Assembly: GCA_031292015.1 (NCBI GenBank)
Contig: JARLHY010000039.1
Location: 1 to 64,000 of the forward strand
Source: Negativicutes bacterium
GTDB lineage: Bacteria; Bacillota_C; Negativicutes; Sporomusales_B; JARLHX01
Length of the DNA: 64,000 nt
Direction of reading: 5' to 3'
Shown here: positions 28,046-36,229 of the stretch, piece after piece
How positions within the stretch are numbered: position 1 is the first letter of the stretch
How the letters are laid out: each line of letters opens with the position of its first letter
Program-made: the position numbers and the translations under genes
Notes under the pieces: generated by a model
Seen by the model: the letters and a program-made list of their open reading frames with translations, nothing else
Database searches by the model: none
What the model was told of the DNA's origin: nothing

Positions 28046-29168
28046 GGCAGCCTCCCCGCGCCGGTTGGCCGGCGGTTTTTGCGGCACGCGCCTTTTCCAC
28101 CGCCAGAAGAATGGCCTCGACAAAATCCTCCGCGGTAACACCAAGTATGGTAAGCTCCCGATTTTCGAAAAAACCGTGGATTCTATCACTGATGCGTCCA
28201 CCGTGGATAGGGGTGTTTTTCAGCACCGTTTCCAGGTCATAAACAGCCCTGTCCGGATAGGCAAAAAAATCGCCGCTGATTAGGACGTATTTGATGACCC
28301 CCACCTCTTCATCCAACCGCATCTGGACGCGGATCAAGCCGCCAGGGGCCTTATAATTGACCAAACTGTCGACAGTATTGATTACGCCGCTGTCTTTGCC
28401 GTAGACCCAGGTCTCTGACTGAAAGTAGGGCAGAGTTTCCGCAAGCATGGACGACTCGTGCTCTGTCAGGCAGCCGGAATACAGCTCATAGCCCAGCGAC
28501 TCTTCCACGCCTTCCATGATCGCCTGTTTTATCTTGCCGAGCTCCGGCACAAACCCGAGTTGCTCCTTAAGCGAGGTGACCCGCTCCCGCATCGATAGAG
28601 CCGCCTTGTCACTGATTTTTTCCAAAGGAAACCGCAGCACTCTCAGCATTTCATCAACATCGAAATCCACCAGCAGACTGCACTGAAAGACAAATGATCC
28701 CTCCAGCTCGGTACCGCCGGTACCCGATATTTTGCGACCGCCAATTTCAATGTCGTTTACCGGCCGGTATGCCGCCGTCAAACCCAACTTGCGCAACCCT
28801 GTCGCCATGGCTCCGCACAACAGGCGGTACATGCTTTCCACTCTCCGGGGAATACCCGGGGTGTCTTTCGCTGCGTACATTTCCCAGCCCAGCTCCAGCG
28901 GCCCCCAGTACAAGCTGCCGCCGCCGGTGATCCGGCGATTGATGTCGACAGCCTGCTCCCGGCAATAGGGTACATTCACTTCCAGAAAAACATTTTGGTG
29001 GACCCCGACAAGGACACAGGGGGTAAACTGCAAAAATCTGAAGGTATTGGGAATCAGGCCCCGGCTGTGGGCGTCCACGATGACTTTATCCAGCGCCATA
29101 TGCTCCGCGGCGGTGCGCGGCAGCGAATCCAGCACCCGGAATTTTGTATTTTGCTTGCTGCTAGGCAT
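28020..29168 (-). CDS. Lipoate:protein ligase of the sLpl(AB) type
   Basis: 382 residues. The N-terminal two thirds are the LplA/BirA catalytic fold: RRITGGGSLYW for lipoyl-AMP binding, and IEIGGRKISGTGGTELEGSFVFQCSLL with the catalytic Lys. The C-terminal third (from about residue 255, SETWVYGKDSGVINTVDSLV to the end) matches the small LplB-like accessory domain fused in sLpl(AB). It would attach octanoate or lipoate to carriers. Its stop lies within lipT and its start overlaps the upstream carrier gene by eight bases, so carrier, ligase, reductase and radical SAM pair are made together. Confidence 0.83.
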   Translation of the reverse strand: MPSSKQNTKFRVLDSLPRTAAEHMALDKVIVDAHSRGLIPNTFRFLQFTPCVLVGVHQNVFLEVNVPYCREQAVDINRRITGGGSLYWGPLELGWEMYAAKDTPGIPRRVESMYRLLCGAMATGLRKLGLTAAYRPVNDIEIGGRKISGTGGTELEGSFVFQCSLLVDFDVDEMLRVLRFPLEKISDKAALSMRERVTSLKEQLGFVPELGKIKQAIMEGVEESLGYELYSGCLTEHESSMLAETLPYFQSETWVYGKDSGVINTVDSLVNYKAPGGLIRVQMRLDEEVGVIKYVLISGDFFAYPDRAVYDLETVLKNTPIHGGRISDRIHGFFENRELTILGVTAEDFVEAILLAVEKARAAKTAGQPARGGCHANCAGGI

Positions 29169-29571
29169 TTCTTTTCCTATCCTCCGCCAGCCAGGCCGCC
29201 AAAGTCGAAGTTGCCATCAGCCCCGTCAATTCTTCCGGCTCGGTCAATTCAATCTCGGCGAACCAGCATTCATAAGGGTTTTGACTGATCAATCCCGGAC
29301 TGGACGCCACCGCTTGGTTGACTTGCGTAACCCGGCCGCTGACCGGTGCATAAATACGACCGACCCATTTCCCGGCTTCCAGCGAACCGCAGCTGCCGCC
29401 AATGCGGGTATTCGTCCCGACATCCGGCAAAGCCAGGTACAGCACATCGCCGGTTATGTCCAAACCATAAGGAGTCAGGCCAAACACGATTTTGCCGCCG
29501 TCTTTCCTGATCCATTGATAATAGGTGTCATACAATAAATCCTCCGGAAACGTCCATTTGTCGATATTCAT
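29161..29571 (-). CDS. H-protein-like lipoyl carrier 1
   Basis: 136 residues with the GcvH fold: ITGDVLYLALPDVGTNTRIGGS, then SLEAGKWVGRIYAPVSGRV, then VASSPGLISQNPYECWFAEIEL. Lys68 stands six residues before YAPVSG, exactly where GcvH carries lipoate, but the usual ESVKA is replaced by EAGKW. No gcvT or gcvP is in the window, so glycine cleavage is unlikely. Lipoate-binding proteins of this fold serve the sHdr sulfur pathway in other bacteria. Here it sits between a CCG Fe-S protein and its ligase, which suggests a redox or acyl/thiol carrier for that protein. Confidence 0.82.
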   Translation of the reverse strand: MNIDKWTFPEDLLYDTYYQWIRKDGGKIVFGLTPYGLDITGDVLYLALPDVGTNTRIGGSCGSLEAGKWVGRIYAPVSGRVTQVNQAVASSPGLISQNPYECWFAEIELTEPEELTGLMATSTLAAWLAEDRKRNA

Positions 29572-29592
29572 CAGCCATACTCCTTCCTGCTC

Positions 29593-30762
29593 CTAGCCTT
29601 CGACCGCCCGCAGCAGCAATTCAGCCACATCAATCACTTCCAGCGGCAGTTTTTCTGTTCTGGCCGCCTTTTCCAGCATCTGCTCACACTGCTGACAGGC
29701 TGATACCACGATGTCGGCCCCGGTTTCTGCCGCTTCCCGGATGCGTCTGCGGGCGATGGCTTCCGCCAAGGCGGCATCCGCCCCGTGCAAGTTACCGCCG
29801 CCGCCGCAGCAGGTGGCGTCTTCGCCATGGGTAGCCATTTCCACGAATGTTACTCCGGGAATGCCGGTGATAATCTCCCGCGGAAAATTTACCACGCCGC
29901 CGTTACGGCCAAGATCGCAAGGATCGTGATAGGTGACCGTTTCAACCAGTTCGCGCGGAACCAGTTTGCCGGCCCTGAGAAGTCCGGCCAGAAATTCTGT
30001 GGCGTGAACCACCCGAAATCCCAGGTCTTCGTCCAGAAGCTCCGCATAACTGTGACTCCAGATATGATAACAGGAGGAACAGCCGGTCACCAGCGTTTTT
30101 GCGCCGGTCTGCCTGACGGATTCGACATTGTGCCGCGCAAACCCGTCGATGTCTCCCCCATGTCCGGCGGCCAGTAAGGGAAACCCGCAGCACCATTCCT
30201 CGGCGCCCAGCGTGGTATAGTCAACACCCGCCCTGTCAAACAGCCGGACCATTGCCAACGGAATCTGCGCCGCCCGCGGAAAAAAGGAAGACACGCAACC
30301 GACAAAATAAACAACTTCCGCGCCTTCCGCCCGGTCCAGGTTATCAGGCACTTCATCCAGATCATCCGCCCATTCGAGTCGCGCGGCGTTGGGGAAAGTC
30401 GATATATTCTTATTGCTTTTCAAGTTGTCCGCCATGGCCTTGTAGGCGGCAGGGGCCTTATCGGCCGCGACCAGCTTGGCCCGCAGATCTTTCCACAACG
30501 ACTGCAGATCGATTCGCGCCGCACAAGTCCGCGTACACGCACCGCACATTGTGCACTGGCTGACCCGCCTGGCGTATTCCGGCCCGACCGCCGCCCCGTT
30601 TTTCAGGGCGAATATTTCCCGGGCCAAGGATATTTTGGCCCGCGGCGTGGCCGATTCCCAGCCAATTTCCCTGAACACCGGGCAGTCGGCCCGGCAATTG
30701 CCGCAGCGCCCGCAAATCAGGGCTTCCTCCGCCAAATTTTTATAAAAGCTGTCCGAACTCAT
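29593..30762 (-). CDS. Fe-S oxidoreductase with two CCG domains (GlcF/HdrD-like)
   Basis: 389 residues. Two [4Fe-4S] motifs: Cys17-20-23-27 (CGRCGNCRADC) and Cys70-73-76-80 (CTMCGACTRTC, with Ala where Pro is usual). Two CCG domains follow: GCVSSFF...WCCGFPLLAAG (Cys156, Cys191-192) and DPCDLG...TCCGGGGNLHG (Cys282, Cys318-319). CCG domains in HdrB/HdrD bind the non-cubane clusters that cleave disulfides. Start ATG 30762 overlaps the flavoprotein stop by four bases. Flanked by two lipoyl carriers, it is a candidate for electron exchange with a lipoyl disulfide rather than plain glycolate oxidation. Confidence 0.83.
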   Translation of the reverse strand: MSSDSFYKNLAEEALICGRCGNCRADCPVFREIGWESATPRAKISLAREIFALKNGAAVGPEYARRVSQCTMCGACTRTCAARIDLQSLWKDLRAKLVAADKAPAAYKAMADNLKSNKNISTFPNAARLEWADDLDEVPDNLDRAEGAEVVYFVGCVSSFFPRAAQIPLAMVRLFDRAGVDYTTLGAEEWCCGFPLLAAGHGGDIDGFARHNVESVRQTGAKTLVTGCSSCYHIWSHSYAELLDEDLGFRVVHATEFLAGLLRAGKLVPRELVETVTYHDPCDLGRNGGVVNFPREIITGIPGVTFVEMATHGEDATCCGGGGNLHGADAALAEAIARRRIREAAETGADIVVSACQQCEQMLEKAARTEKLPLEVIDVAELLLRAVEG

Positions 30763-32219
30763 ACCGGCATCCTCCCTGTCTTGCCTCGATACAGCGATCT
30801 TGTCGCAGCCAGAACTTCCATGCCCAGGCCGAATAACGCCGGCTTCAGCAGCAGGGGTGCTTCGTAACATTTGCCGGGATTCATGATGTTGTCCGGATCA
30901 AGCATCTTTTTCCTTTCCTTCAGTTCGGCCAGTTCCGTCGGACAGTGGCACCGGCCGAGATACGGCGTGTTCCAGAGGCCGATGCCATAGGGAGCTGCGC
31001 CATGTTTCGCCCCGATATCCTGAAGTTTCTTCGTGAGCGCCAACCCCTGCAGAAAGCCGACGGTATCCCGTTCATCAGCATGAAAAGCGGTCATAACCAT
31101 GGCCTGTCCGGTTGTTTCAATATGGGCATAACTCATCAGCCCCAACCGCTGACTGGCATCATACCGGGCCACAGCGCCCAGATAAGCTGCAAATTCCCTG
31201 AGCGGCAGCCAGATCTCCGCTCCGATCATCGACGGACCTTCCCGTTTCAAAAGGAAGGAATCAAAACGATGCTCCCATTCCTGCCGGGCTTCTTCGCCCA
31301 AGTCCCTGCCGCCGGCAAGTTGCAGGCACCGGTCAAATTCCCGGGCGGCCTGCGCTGTCTCTTCCGTCGTGCCGTCAGCATCAAACGCCACCGTAAAGGC
31401 CCTGGCGGCCTGCTCGCTCCCCAGCCCGAGACGAAAACGTTCGGCATTGCAGCCAGGATCGGAAAAATGCAGGTTAAAGGGCTTTGCCGCCAGACTGACA
31501 GCATGATTGATGAACTCCAACGCACTCCCGGCATCGCCGAAGACCGCCAGACCATGCCACTCGCTTACAGGCCGGGGGCGCAATTTTAGTTCCACCTCAG
31601 TTACAATGCCCAGAGTTCCCTCTGAAGCAGCTAGCCAGGCCACCGGCGGCTGGCTGGTCCTGGTCAGGTCCCGCACCTGACCGTCAGGCAGAACGACCCG
31701 GGCCGTCAGAACCTGGTCAAGCAGCGGACCGTACTTGAGACTGCCGATCCCGTAGCCCAGCATTACCAGCCAGCCGCCGACCGTCGCGCTCCTCGCGCTG
31801 CTCGGATAGGACCGGGTAGCCAGACCGTGACGGTTGAGGGTCCGTTCCAGCTCCCACCAGGTTATTCCGGCCTGAACCCGGACAGTATTCTGCATGACCT
31901 CGATATTCACTATTTTGTTTAAACCGTTCAGATCCAGCAGTATCCCTTTGCGCACGCAGACAGAATTAAAAAAGGCTGTCGAGCCGCCAGCCCGGGGAGT
32001 GACGGGAATCTTTCCGTCTGCCGCTATTTTCATTACCGCGGCAACCTCTTCCGTGTTGTGCGGCCTTATCACAATATCCGGCAGCGTTCTGGCAACAGGC
32101 AGTGCCAAAAAGTCCGGCACCGGCGCCACATCCCGCTGGTAAAACTCCCGCTCAAAGCGGTCGGTTGTCGCACGGTCACCAAACATCGCCTGCAGCTTTT
32201 CGCAGATCTCAGGCTTCAT
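30759..32219 (-). CDS. Divergent GlcD-like FAD oxidoreductase
   Basis: 486 residues of the FAD-binding PCMH family: TPRAGGSTAFFNSVCVRKG replaces the canonical PRGGGTNLSGG, and LAASEGTLGIVTEVELKLRP is conserved. The two C-terminal substrate/metal motifs of true glycolate and lactate dehydrogenases are absent: SYAHIETTGQ stands for GHTGDGNMH and KHGAAPYGIGLWN for GEHGIG. The canonical version is in the same window at 14808, so the contrast is direct. The substrate is therefore probably not an ordinary 2-hydroxy acid. Start ATG 32219 behind GGGAGG; forms a pair with the CCG protein. Confidence 0.8.
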   Translation of the reverse strand: MKPEICEKLQAMFGDRATTDRFEREFYQRDVAPVPDFLALPVARTLPDIVIRPHNTEEVAAVMKIAADGKIPVTPRAGGSTAFFNSVCVRKGILLDLNGLNKIVNIEVMQNTVRVQAGITWWELERTLNRHGLATRSYPSSARSATVGGWLVMLGYGIGSLKYGPLLDQVLTARVVLPDGQVRDLTRTSQPPVAWLAASEGTLGIVTEVELKLRPRPVSEWHGLAVFGDAGSALEFINHAVSLAAKPFNLHFSDPGCNAERFRLGLGSEQAARAFTVAFDADGTTEETAQAAREFDRCLQLAGGRDLGEEARQEWEHRFDSFLLKREGPSMIGAEIWLPLREFAAYLGAVARYDASQRLGLMSYAHIETTGQAMVMTAFHADERDTVGFLQGLALTKKLQDIGAKHGAAPYGIGLWNTPYLGRCHCPTELAELKERKKMLDPDNIMNPGKCYEAPLLLKPALFGLGMEVLAATRSLYRGKTGRMPV

Positions 32220-32299
32220 GATTACTCCTCCCATCCGAGGCCAACCCGGTTTCAGCCACCTTTCCGGTCAGGGCGTCCAGCCGCGACGTTCACCGGATA

Positions 32300-32719
32300 T
32301 TAGCCGGGTTTGGCGTGTTTAACTTCCTCTTCGGCAAAGAAGTTGTCGGCTACCGGGCCATGCAGCAGTTTCTGCAGGCCGCCGGTCAGCTCGTCGGGCT
32401 CCATCACGCAAATCCAGCCTGCGCCGTAGCAATCGCTGTTCAAAAGCTGCGGATTGGCAGGCAGCGCCATGTTTGCCTCCAACACTTTGCCGGCCAGCGG
32501 CACCTGAATTTTACCGGCCCACTTGCCGGACTGAATGGAGCTCAGCGTCGCCCCCTCCGCCAGGGCCTTGCCGGCGCGGGGGATACGGATGAAAGTAATC
32601 TCGCCGGCCAGCTGTTGCATAAAGTCGGTCACTCCAATACGGATGTTGTTTCCTTCAACCCTGACCCAGGCATGGTCGCGGGTGTAGTATAAATCTTGCG
32701 GGATGTTGTACTTGGCCAT
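32300..32719 (-). CDS. H-protein-like lipoyl carrier 2
   Basis: 139 residues, GcvH fold: YTRDHAWVRVEGNNIRIGVTDF, LAGEITFIRIPRAG, then SSIQSGKWAGKIQVPLAGKV with Lys66 at the lipoylation position, and ANPQLLNSDCYGAGWICVMEP. It shares the signature GKW-[VA]-G-[RK]-I with carrier 1 but is otherwise quite different, so the two are not a recent duplication. It is closer to ordinary GcvH at the N-terminus (DHAWVR). Located between a lipoate ligase gene and the flavin/Fe-S pair. Strong ribosome site AAGGAGGGG. Confidence 0.82.
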   Translation of the reverse strand: MAKYNIPQDLYYTRDHAWVRVEGNNIRIGVTDFMQQLAGEITFIRIPRAGKALAEGATLSSIQSGKWAGKIQVPLAGKVLEANMALPANPQLLNSDCYGAGWICVMEPDELTGGLQKLLHGPVADNFFAEEEVKHAKPG

Positions 32720-32732
32720 CGCCGACCCCTCC

Positions 32733-33818
32733 TTATTTTTCCTGTCCGTTTAGGATGAAAGCTGACAACATCGCCTCGGCCACCGCACTGTCGCCGGCAC
32801 AGTCGCGCCGCCAACGGGCCAGGGCAACGCCAAGGTCTGCCGCCTGCCAGCGGACGCCCGTCAGATAAGGTGCCAGGGGAGCGAGCCTGTCACCAGCCAG
32901 CCACGGTATACCCGCACCTTCAAAATCCCGGATGATTCCGTTTTGAATCAACAAAATGACATACCCTGAACAGTCGGTCCCGGCCTGTTCGGTGCCGCAC
33001 GGCGCAGAGCCCTGCCGGTCGATTTGGTGGAAACGCAGATATGTGCCTTCGTTGATTTTTATCTGACGTACCTTGCTGCGCTTACCCGGCAGTCCGAGGA
33101 ATTCCCGGCTGGTCAGACGCCGAGCCACGGCTCGCGTCAGCCTTTTCAGTTCGGCGGTATAAGCCGCTGGCTGCAGCTCCCCGAGCCAGGTCGCGAAGTG
33201 GTCAATCAGCCGCTCCTCGACTGCCGCGATGTCCGGCAGATATCCCAGCTCCTCGCCCATTGTCGTTAACCAGTGCTCCATCGAAGTTCTCGCCAAATCT
33301 CTGAACCTGGCATTCGGCGCCTTCAGGACATTGGCCATGGTCTTCCGGTCGAAAGCCAGCAGGATATTGCCGGTGTAGACCACCAATCCGCTGATGTCAC
33401 CTGCGCCGCTGCCGGAAATCTTCCTGCCGTTTACCACAATGTCGGCCGGTGGACAAACGGCCGCTGCAAGGTTAAAATCACCCAGGGTATTGACAGCAGG
33501 TCGCAGAAATCCGGCAAAGAACCGGTCCCTGCTGCCGGTCAAAAGCGGATTATCCCGCGAAATCACCAGCTGAAAAAAAAGCTGCTCCCAATCCAGCAGC
33601 ACCGTGCCGCCGCCGATATCCCGCCGGATAAGCGGTATCCCATTTTCCCGGCAGTAGCCTGTATCCACCTCCTGGGACAAGTCATCATGCAGGCCCAGGC
33701 AGACACAGCGGGAAGTTGGGCGGCAGATTATCAGCCCTTCCTGTCCGATCTCCGCCAGGGCATGATAGATCGCCTGCGTTTCGTCCCAGGGAATTGCCCC
33801 CAGACGATACAACCTCAT
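32733..33818 (-). CDS. Second lipoate:protein ligase (LplA family)
   Basis: 361 residues. LplA/BirA fold with RRDIGGGTVLLDWEQLFFQLVI and DIVVNGRKISGSGAGD (catalytic Lys in GRKISG). The C-terminal part (about 235-330) is a separate domain with KINEGTYLRF and GYVILLIQNGIIRDFEG, comparable to LplB-type accessory segments. It differs clearly from the ligase at 28020. Adjacent to carrier 2, as the other ligase is to carrier 1, suggesting one dedicated ligase per carrier. Start ATG 33818 overlaps the lipB stop (ATGA). Confidence 0.8.
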   Translation of the reverse strand: MRLYRLGAIPWDETQAIYHALAEIGQEGLIICRPTSRCVCLGLHDDLSQEVDTGYCRENGIPLIRRDIGGGTVLLDWEQLFFQLVISRDNPLLTGSRDRFFAGFLRPAVNTLGDFNLAAAVCPPADIVVNGRKISGSGAGDISGLVVYTGNILLAFDRKTMANVLKAPNARFRDLARTSMEHWLTTMGEELGYLPDIAAVEERLIDHFATWLGELQPAAYTAELKRLTRAVARRLTSREFLGLPGKRSKVRQIKINEGTYLRFHQIDRQGSAPCGTEQAGTDCSGYVILLIQNGIIRDFEGAGIPWLAGDRLAPLAPYLTGVRWQAADLGVALARWRRDCAGDSAVAEAMLSAFILNGQEK

Positions 33819-34516
33819 CGGGCGATCCTCCCTGCCACAGCGGGCGAGAGGGCCTGGCCCTCTGCTAATGGAACGCCAAAAACAGCAGAAAACTGTTTGC
33901 TCAGTTTCCCTTCCACTTCGGCCAGCGACACCTCAACACCCAGGTCTTGCATCGATACCATGGCCCGGCCGGTGATGCCGCAGGGATTGATCAGATCGAA
34001 GTAACGCATATCAGGCTTAACGTTCAGCGCGAAACCGTGCAGAGATATCCAGCCGCGAACCCCAATGCCGATGGACGCGATTTTGCCAGCCTTGGTCCAC
34101 ACCCCGGTCAACTCGTCTTCGCGGAACCCGGCGATGCCGTATTCCGCCAAGGTTTTCATGACGACTTCCTCTAACAGCCAGCAATAACGGTGAACATCCC
34201 TGCCGTATTCCCTGAGGTCAAGGATCGGGTACCCGATCAGTTGGCCAGGACCGTGATAGGTCACGTCGCCGCCGCGGTCCACTTCTATCACCCTGATGCC
34301 CAGAGCTGACAGGTATTGCTCCGATACCTTCACATTGGTCTCACTGCCGGCCCGTCCCATGGTATAGACGTGCTCGTGTTCCAGCAGAATCAAGGTGTCA
34401 GGCCCTTCACCCCTGCGCCTTGCTGCCGCTATTTCCCGCTGCAGCTCCCAGGCATCACAGTAAAGAGTCGGCCCCAGGCGCAGCAGCCTGCATGCCTGCT
34501 TGATGTTATTGCCCAT
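33815..34516 (-). CDS. lipB: Octanoyl-[ACP]:protein octanoyltransferase
   Basis: 233 residues from ATG 34516 (GGGAGG before it). LipB transfers octanoate from ACP to lipoyl domains, the first step of the classical route. Visible: HEHVYTMGR, RGGDVTYHGPGQLIGYPILDL, the acyl-transfer Lys in TKAGKIASIGIGVR (about residue 145) and the catalytic Cys in INPCGITGRAM (about 179). It works with LipA, encoded two genes upstream. Confidence 0.96.
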   Translation of the reverse strand: MGNNIKQACRLLRLGPTLYCDAWELQREIAAARRRGEGPDTLILLEHEHVYTMGRAGSETNVKVSEQYLSALGIRVIEVDRGGDVTYHGPGQLIGYPILDLREYGRDVHRYCWLLEEVVMKTLAEYGIAGFREDELTGVWTKAGKIASIGIGVRGWISLHGFALNVKPDMRYFDLINPCGITGRAMVSMQDLGVEVSLAEVEGKLSKQFSAVFGVPLAEGQALSPAVAGRIAR

Positions 34517-34549
34517 ATAGCTCCCTCCCGACACCGGCGGCAGCAGCGG

Positions 34550-34849
34550 CTAAAACAGCTCGTCGCCGCTCTTGCCGCCCAAGCCCGGATGGCCGTCAAA
34601 ACGCACTGCGCCGACAGCCGCCTTGCCGGATACAGCCCGCTTCACCCGCGCCGTGCCCTCGACGCCGAAGCCGCCGCACAACTCAATGGCAACATAACCT
34701 TGCCCGACCAATTCCTGGACGGCTTTTTCCGCCTCGCCATAATCCTGAACTCCCACTACCGTCAGCTTTACCGCCGGTGTTTCCACCACTGCGCGGTGTT
34801 TTTGACTGTCGGCCTCCGGAGCTAAAAAGATAAACGCCGCTTTTAACAC
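34550..34849 (-). CDS. DUF6506-type small protein
   Basis: 99 residues from GTG 34849 (GGAGG nine bases upstream); the frame extends upstream but overlaps lipA. Pattern: LKAAFIFLAPEADSQKH, a central VQDYGEAEKAVQELVGQGYVAIELCGGFGVEG and a C-terminal VGAVRFDGHPGLGGKSGDELF. I recognise it as the small family DUF6506, function unknown. It lies between lipA and lipB, so an accessory role in lipoate assembly or in the dehydrogenase is worth testing. One conserved Cys (ELCGG) and one His are visible. Confidence 0.75.
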   Translation of the reverse strand: MLKAAFIFLAPEADSQKHRAVVETPAVKLTVVGVQDYGEAEKAVQELVGQGYVAIELCGGFGVEGTARVKRAVSGKAAVGAVRFDGHPGLGGKSGDELF

Positions 34850-34922
34850 GGTATGCTCCTCCTTTGGTTTGTAGCTTTCCTGAGAAACCCGCCGGATAAG
34901 GTCGTGGTACCTTGGAGTCTGG

Positions 34923-35813
34923 TTACTGTCGACCGGGACCAATATGTATCTGACGGCTCACAGCAACCTCTGCGAAAGCGTTGCCGGCATGAAAAGAACT
35001 TCGCACCAATGGGCCGGCGGTCACTGTACTGAAGCCCAGCTGATACGCCCGGTCCGCCAGCCGCCGGAAAGTGTCGGGATGCACATATGCGGCGACAGGC
35101 AAATGCCTGGGCGAAGGACTCAGGTATTGACCGAGAGTCAACATTTGACAGCCGGCGCCATGAAGGTCTGCCATGACCTGAATCACTTCGGTTTCTTTTT
35201 CTCCCAGCCCCAGCATGAGGCCTGATTTGGTCACAACTCCCGAGCCCGACTGACGTACCCGCTCGATCAGCCGCAGCGACTGATGATAGTTCGCCTGCGG
35301 CCTGACAACAGGGTAGAGCCTCGGTACTGTTTCGGTATTATGGTTGATGACATCGGGTCCGGCCGCCAGTACCGTCTGCAGCGCCGCCATACTCCCCCTG
35401 AAGTCCGGGATCAGCACCTCGACGGTAGCCTGCGGCAACTCGGCCCGGACGGCGCGGATTGTGGCGGCGAAATGCGTCGCCCCCCCGTCGCAAAGATCAT
35501 CCCGCGTAACGGAAGTAATGACAACATGCCTGAGCCCCAAGTGTTTGGCCGTGGCCGCCACCGCGCCGGGCTCCCCGGCGTCGATATCGTCCGGGCGGCC
35601 GTGCTGCACCGCGCAAAACCGGCAATCGCGGGTACAGGTATTGCCAAGAATCATAAACGTACAGGTCTTTTCGGCGAAACACTGGCCGATATTGGGACAG
35701 TCGGCGCTTTCACAGACGGTGTGCAGCCGTCCTTGCTCCAGCAGCGCCTTCATCCTGCCCAGCACCTGTTCATCCGGGGCCGGCCGGGTCAGCCACGCCG
35801 GCCTTTTCTCCAT
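34923..35813 (-). CDS. lipA: Lipoyl synthase
   Basis: 296 residues. Radical SAM enzyme inserting two sulfurs into octanoyl groups. Auxiliary-cluster Cys34, 39, 45 (CESADCPNIGQC) and SAM-cluster Cys60, 64, 67 (CTRDCRFC) are intact, and the C-terminal RSSFHA motif supplies the Ser ligand (Tyr of RSSYHA is Phe here). Start ATG 35813 is preferred to ATG 35846, which lies inside the upstream ahpD-like gene. Its presence beside LipS1/LipS2-like proteins is the odd feature of this operon. Confidence 0.97.
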   Translation of the reverse strand: MEKRPAWLTRPAPDEQVLGRMKALLEQGRLHTVCESADCPNIGQCFAEKTCTFMILGNTCTRDCRFCAVQHGRPDDIDAGEPGAVAATAKHLGLRHVVITSVTRDDLCDGGATHFAATIRAVRAELPQATVEVLIPDFRGSMAALQTVLAAGPDVINHNTETVPRLYPVVRPQANYHQSLRLIERVRQSGSGVVTKSGLMLGLGEKETEVIQVMADLHGAGCQMLTLGQYLSPSPRHLPVAAYVHPDTFRRLADRAYQLGFSTVTAGPLVRSSFHAGNAFAEVAVSRQIHIGPGRQ

Positions 35814-35832
35814 AACGTCGCCCTGCTTCTGC

Positions 35833-36174
35833 CTATTCAAATGCATCCAGGGCTTTCAACACGCTTGTCGCCACATAGGCCATGGACGGAGAACCGCCAA
35901 AAGCGACGGCAACCGCGGCCGCTTCCAGTATTTCCTCCCTGGAAGCGCCTTCTGCCAAGGCATTTTTAATATGGATACTGATGCAATATTCACACCGTAC
36001 GGCGACGGCAATGCCGATACCGATCAGCTCCTTGTACTTGCGTTCCAGTTCACCCTCCACATAAGCCGCCTGGTCCATCTGCACAAACGCCGCCGCCAGT
36101 TCCGGGCTTTCACTCTGCAGTTTGCCGATACCCTCCTGCAGTTCGGTTAACAGGTCCAAGCTATCTCCCGCCAT
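35833..36174 (-). CDS. AhpD-like (carboxymuconolactone decarboxylase family) protein
   Basis: 113 residues, all-alpha AhpD fold. The redox motif CEYCISIH (Cys61, Cys64, His68) is complete, as in AhpD and other alkylhydroperoxidase-like members. In mycobacteria AhpD takes electrons from a lipoylated E2, so its place directly beside a lipoyl E2 and lipA is suggestive: it may accept or donate electrons to dihydrolipoyl groups, possibly in place of E3 or for peroxide defence. Start ATG 36174. Confidence 0.85.
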   Translation of the reverse strand: MAGDSLDLLTELQEGIGKLQSESPELAAAFVQMDQAAYVEGELERKYKELIGIGIAVAVRCEYCISIHIKNALAEGASREEILEAAAVAVAFGGSPSMAYVATSVLKALDAFE

Positions 36175-36229
36175 CTTTCATCTACCTACCTTTTTTGAAT
36201 GTGATTTCAGAGCCGCAAGGAATTGGACA

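Noticed and set aside
29161..32719. Glycine cleavage system
   Set aside because: Only H-like carriers are present; no aminomethyltransferase or P-protein lies in the window, and the lipoylation motif deviates.
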